The translations under genes and the position numbers were made by a program. The notes below the pieces were generated by a model. That model saw nothing but the letters and a program-made list of their open reading frames with translations, was not told the origin of the DNA and did no database searches. Below are positions 32,866 through 32,895 of a DNA stretch of 32,895 bases, one piece after another (positions within the stretch are counted from its first letter, which is position 1; each line of letters opens with the position of its first letter). This DNA comes from Oscillospiraceae bacterium (lineage in GTDB: Bacteria; Bacillota; Clostridia; Oscillospirales; CAG-272): NCBI GenBank assembly GCA_015065295.1, contig SVQN01000028.1, forward strand, positions 1 to 32,895, read 5' to 3'.

Positions 32866-32895
32866 AAAAAGGTTTTGGAGAGGGGTTTGGGGAGA
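32866..32895 (-). repeat. Palindromic terminator-like repeat, copy 7 (cut by window end)
   Basis: The tail half (aaaaaggttttggagagggg, then tttgggga) is present; the hairpin continues beyond the window. Its orientation predicts a minus-strand gene that stops shortly past the right edge. Confidence 0.8.

Overview
The window reads as chromosomal DNA of a Gram-positive, low-to-mid GC Firmicute, most likely an uncultured gut or rumen member of the Clostridia (Oscillospiraceae-like). The evidence is a CIRCE-controlled groES-groEL operon, SigA-type promoters with 17-18 bp spacers, strong AGGAGG-type ribosome binding sites, several lipoproteins, a YtvI/AI-2E-family membrane protein, an asparaginase of the Rhizobium AnsA type and many stand-alone gut-type regulators. 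The taxonomic placement is an inference; no rRNA or tRNA gene was found.

Layout. 1-437: AT-richer accessory DNA with a partial gene and a DUF3791-like gene. 566-3140 (minus): operon ygjV-like / GH127-like / glycerophosphodiester phosphodiesterase. 3371-9599 (plus): asparaginase, SAM methyltransferase, two paralogous XRE-TPR regulators, a small HExxH membrane protein, a frameshifted SGNH hydrolase and a membrane-tethered ACT-domain protein. 9724-14396 (plus): G5-3D cell-wall protein, beta-lactamase-like serine hydrolase, a REP-associated (RAYT) transposase, a NUDIX hydrolase and a lipoprotein. 14450-16766 (minus): rpmG-secE-nusG-rplK-rplA. 17250-19987 (plus): rpsO and pnp. 20246-22002: VanY-type carboxypeptidase and a small exported protein. 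22234-24190: groES-groEL. 24445-27109 (minus): GNAT acetyltransferase, ArsR-DUF2087 regulator and two tandem paralogues of unknown function. 27275-27888: Phd-Doc toxin-antitoxin. 27942-29436 (minus): lipoprotein cyclophilin and a stand-alone methionine-synthase activation domain. 29574-32220 (plus): AI-2E/YtvI-family protein and a solute-binding lipoprotein. 32221-32895 is non-coding and repeat-rich.

The most distinctive signals are not protein genes. A family of terminator-like palindromic repeats (seven copies here, one cut by the window end) has an asymmetric tail and sits in a fixed orientation at the 3' ends of genes. Its arms differ between copies but stay complementary. One copy instead lies in the 5' leader of the asparaginase gene. 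A roughly 390 bp imperfect foldback element fills much of 32388-32777. The RAYT transposase carries two inverted copies of a 24-bp REP-like palindrome inside its own reading frame. Candidate autoregulatory RNA leaders lie upstream of rplK (L1), rpsO (S15) and pnp.

Most genes carry housekeeping, envelope or translation functions. The accessory content is modest: the left edge, the RAYT insertion, the Phd-Doc module, the tandem unknown paralogues and the repeats.
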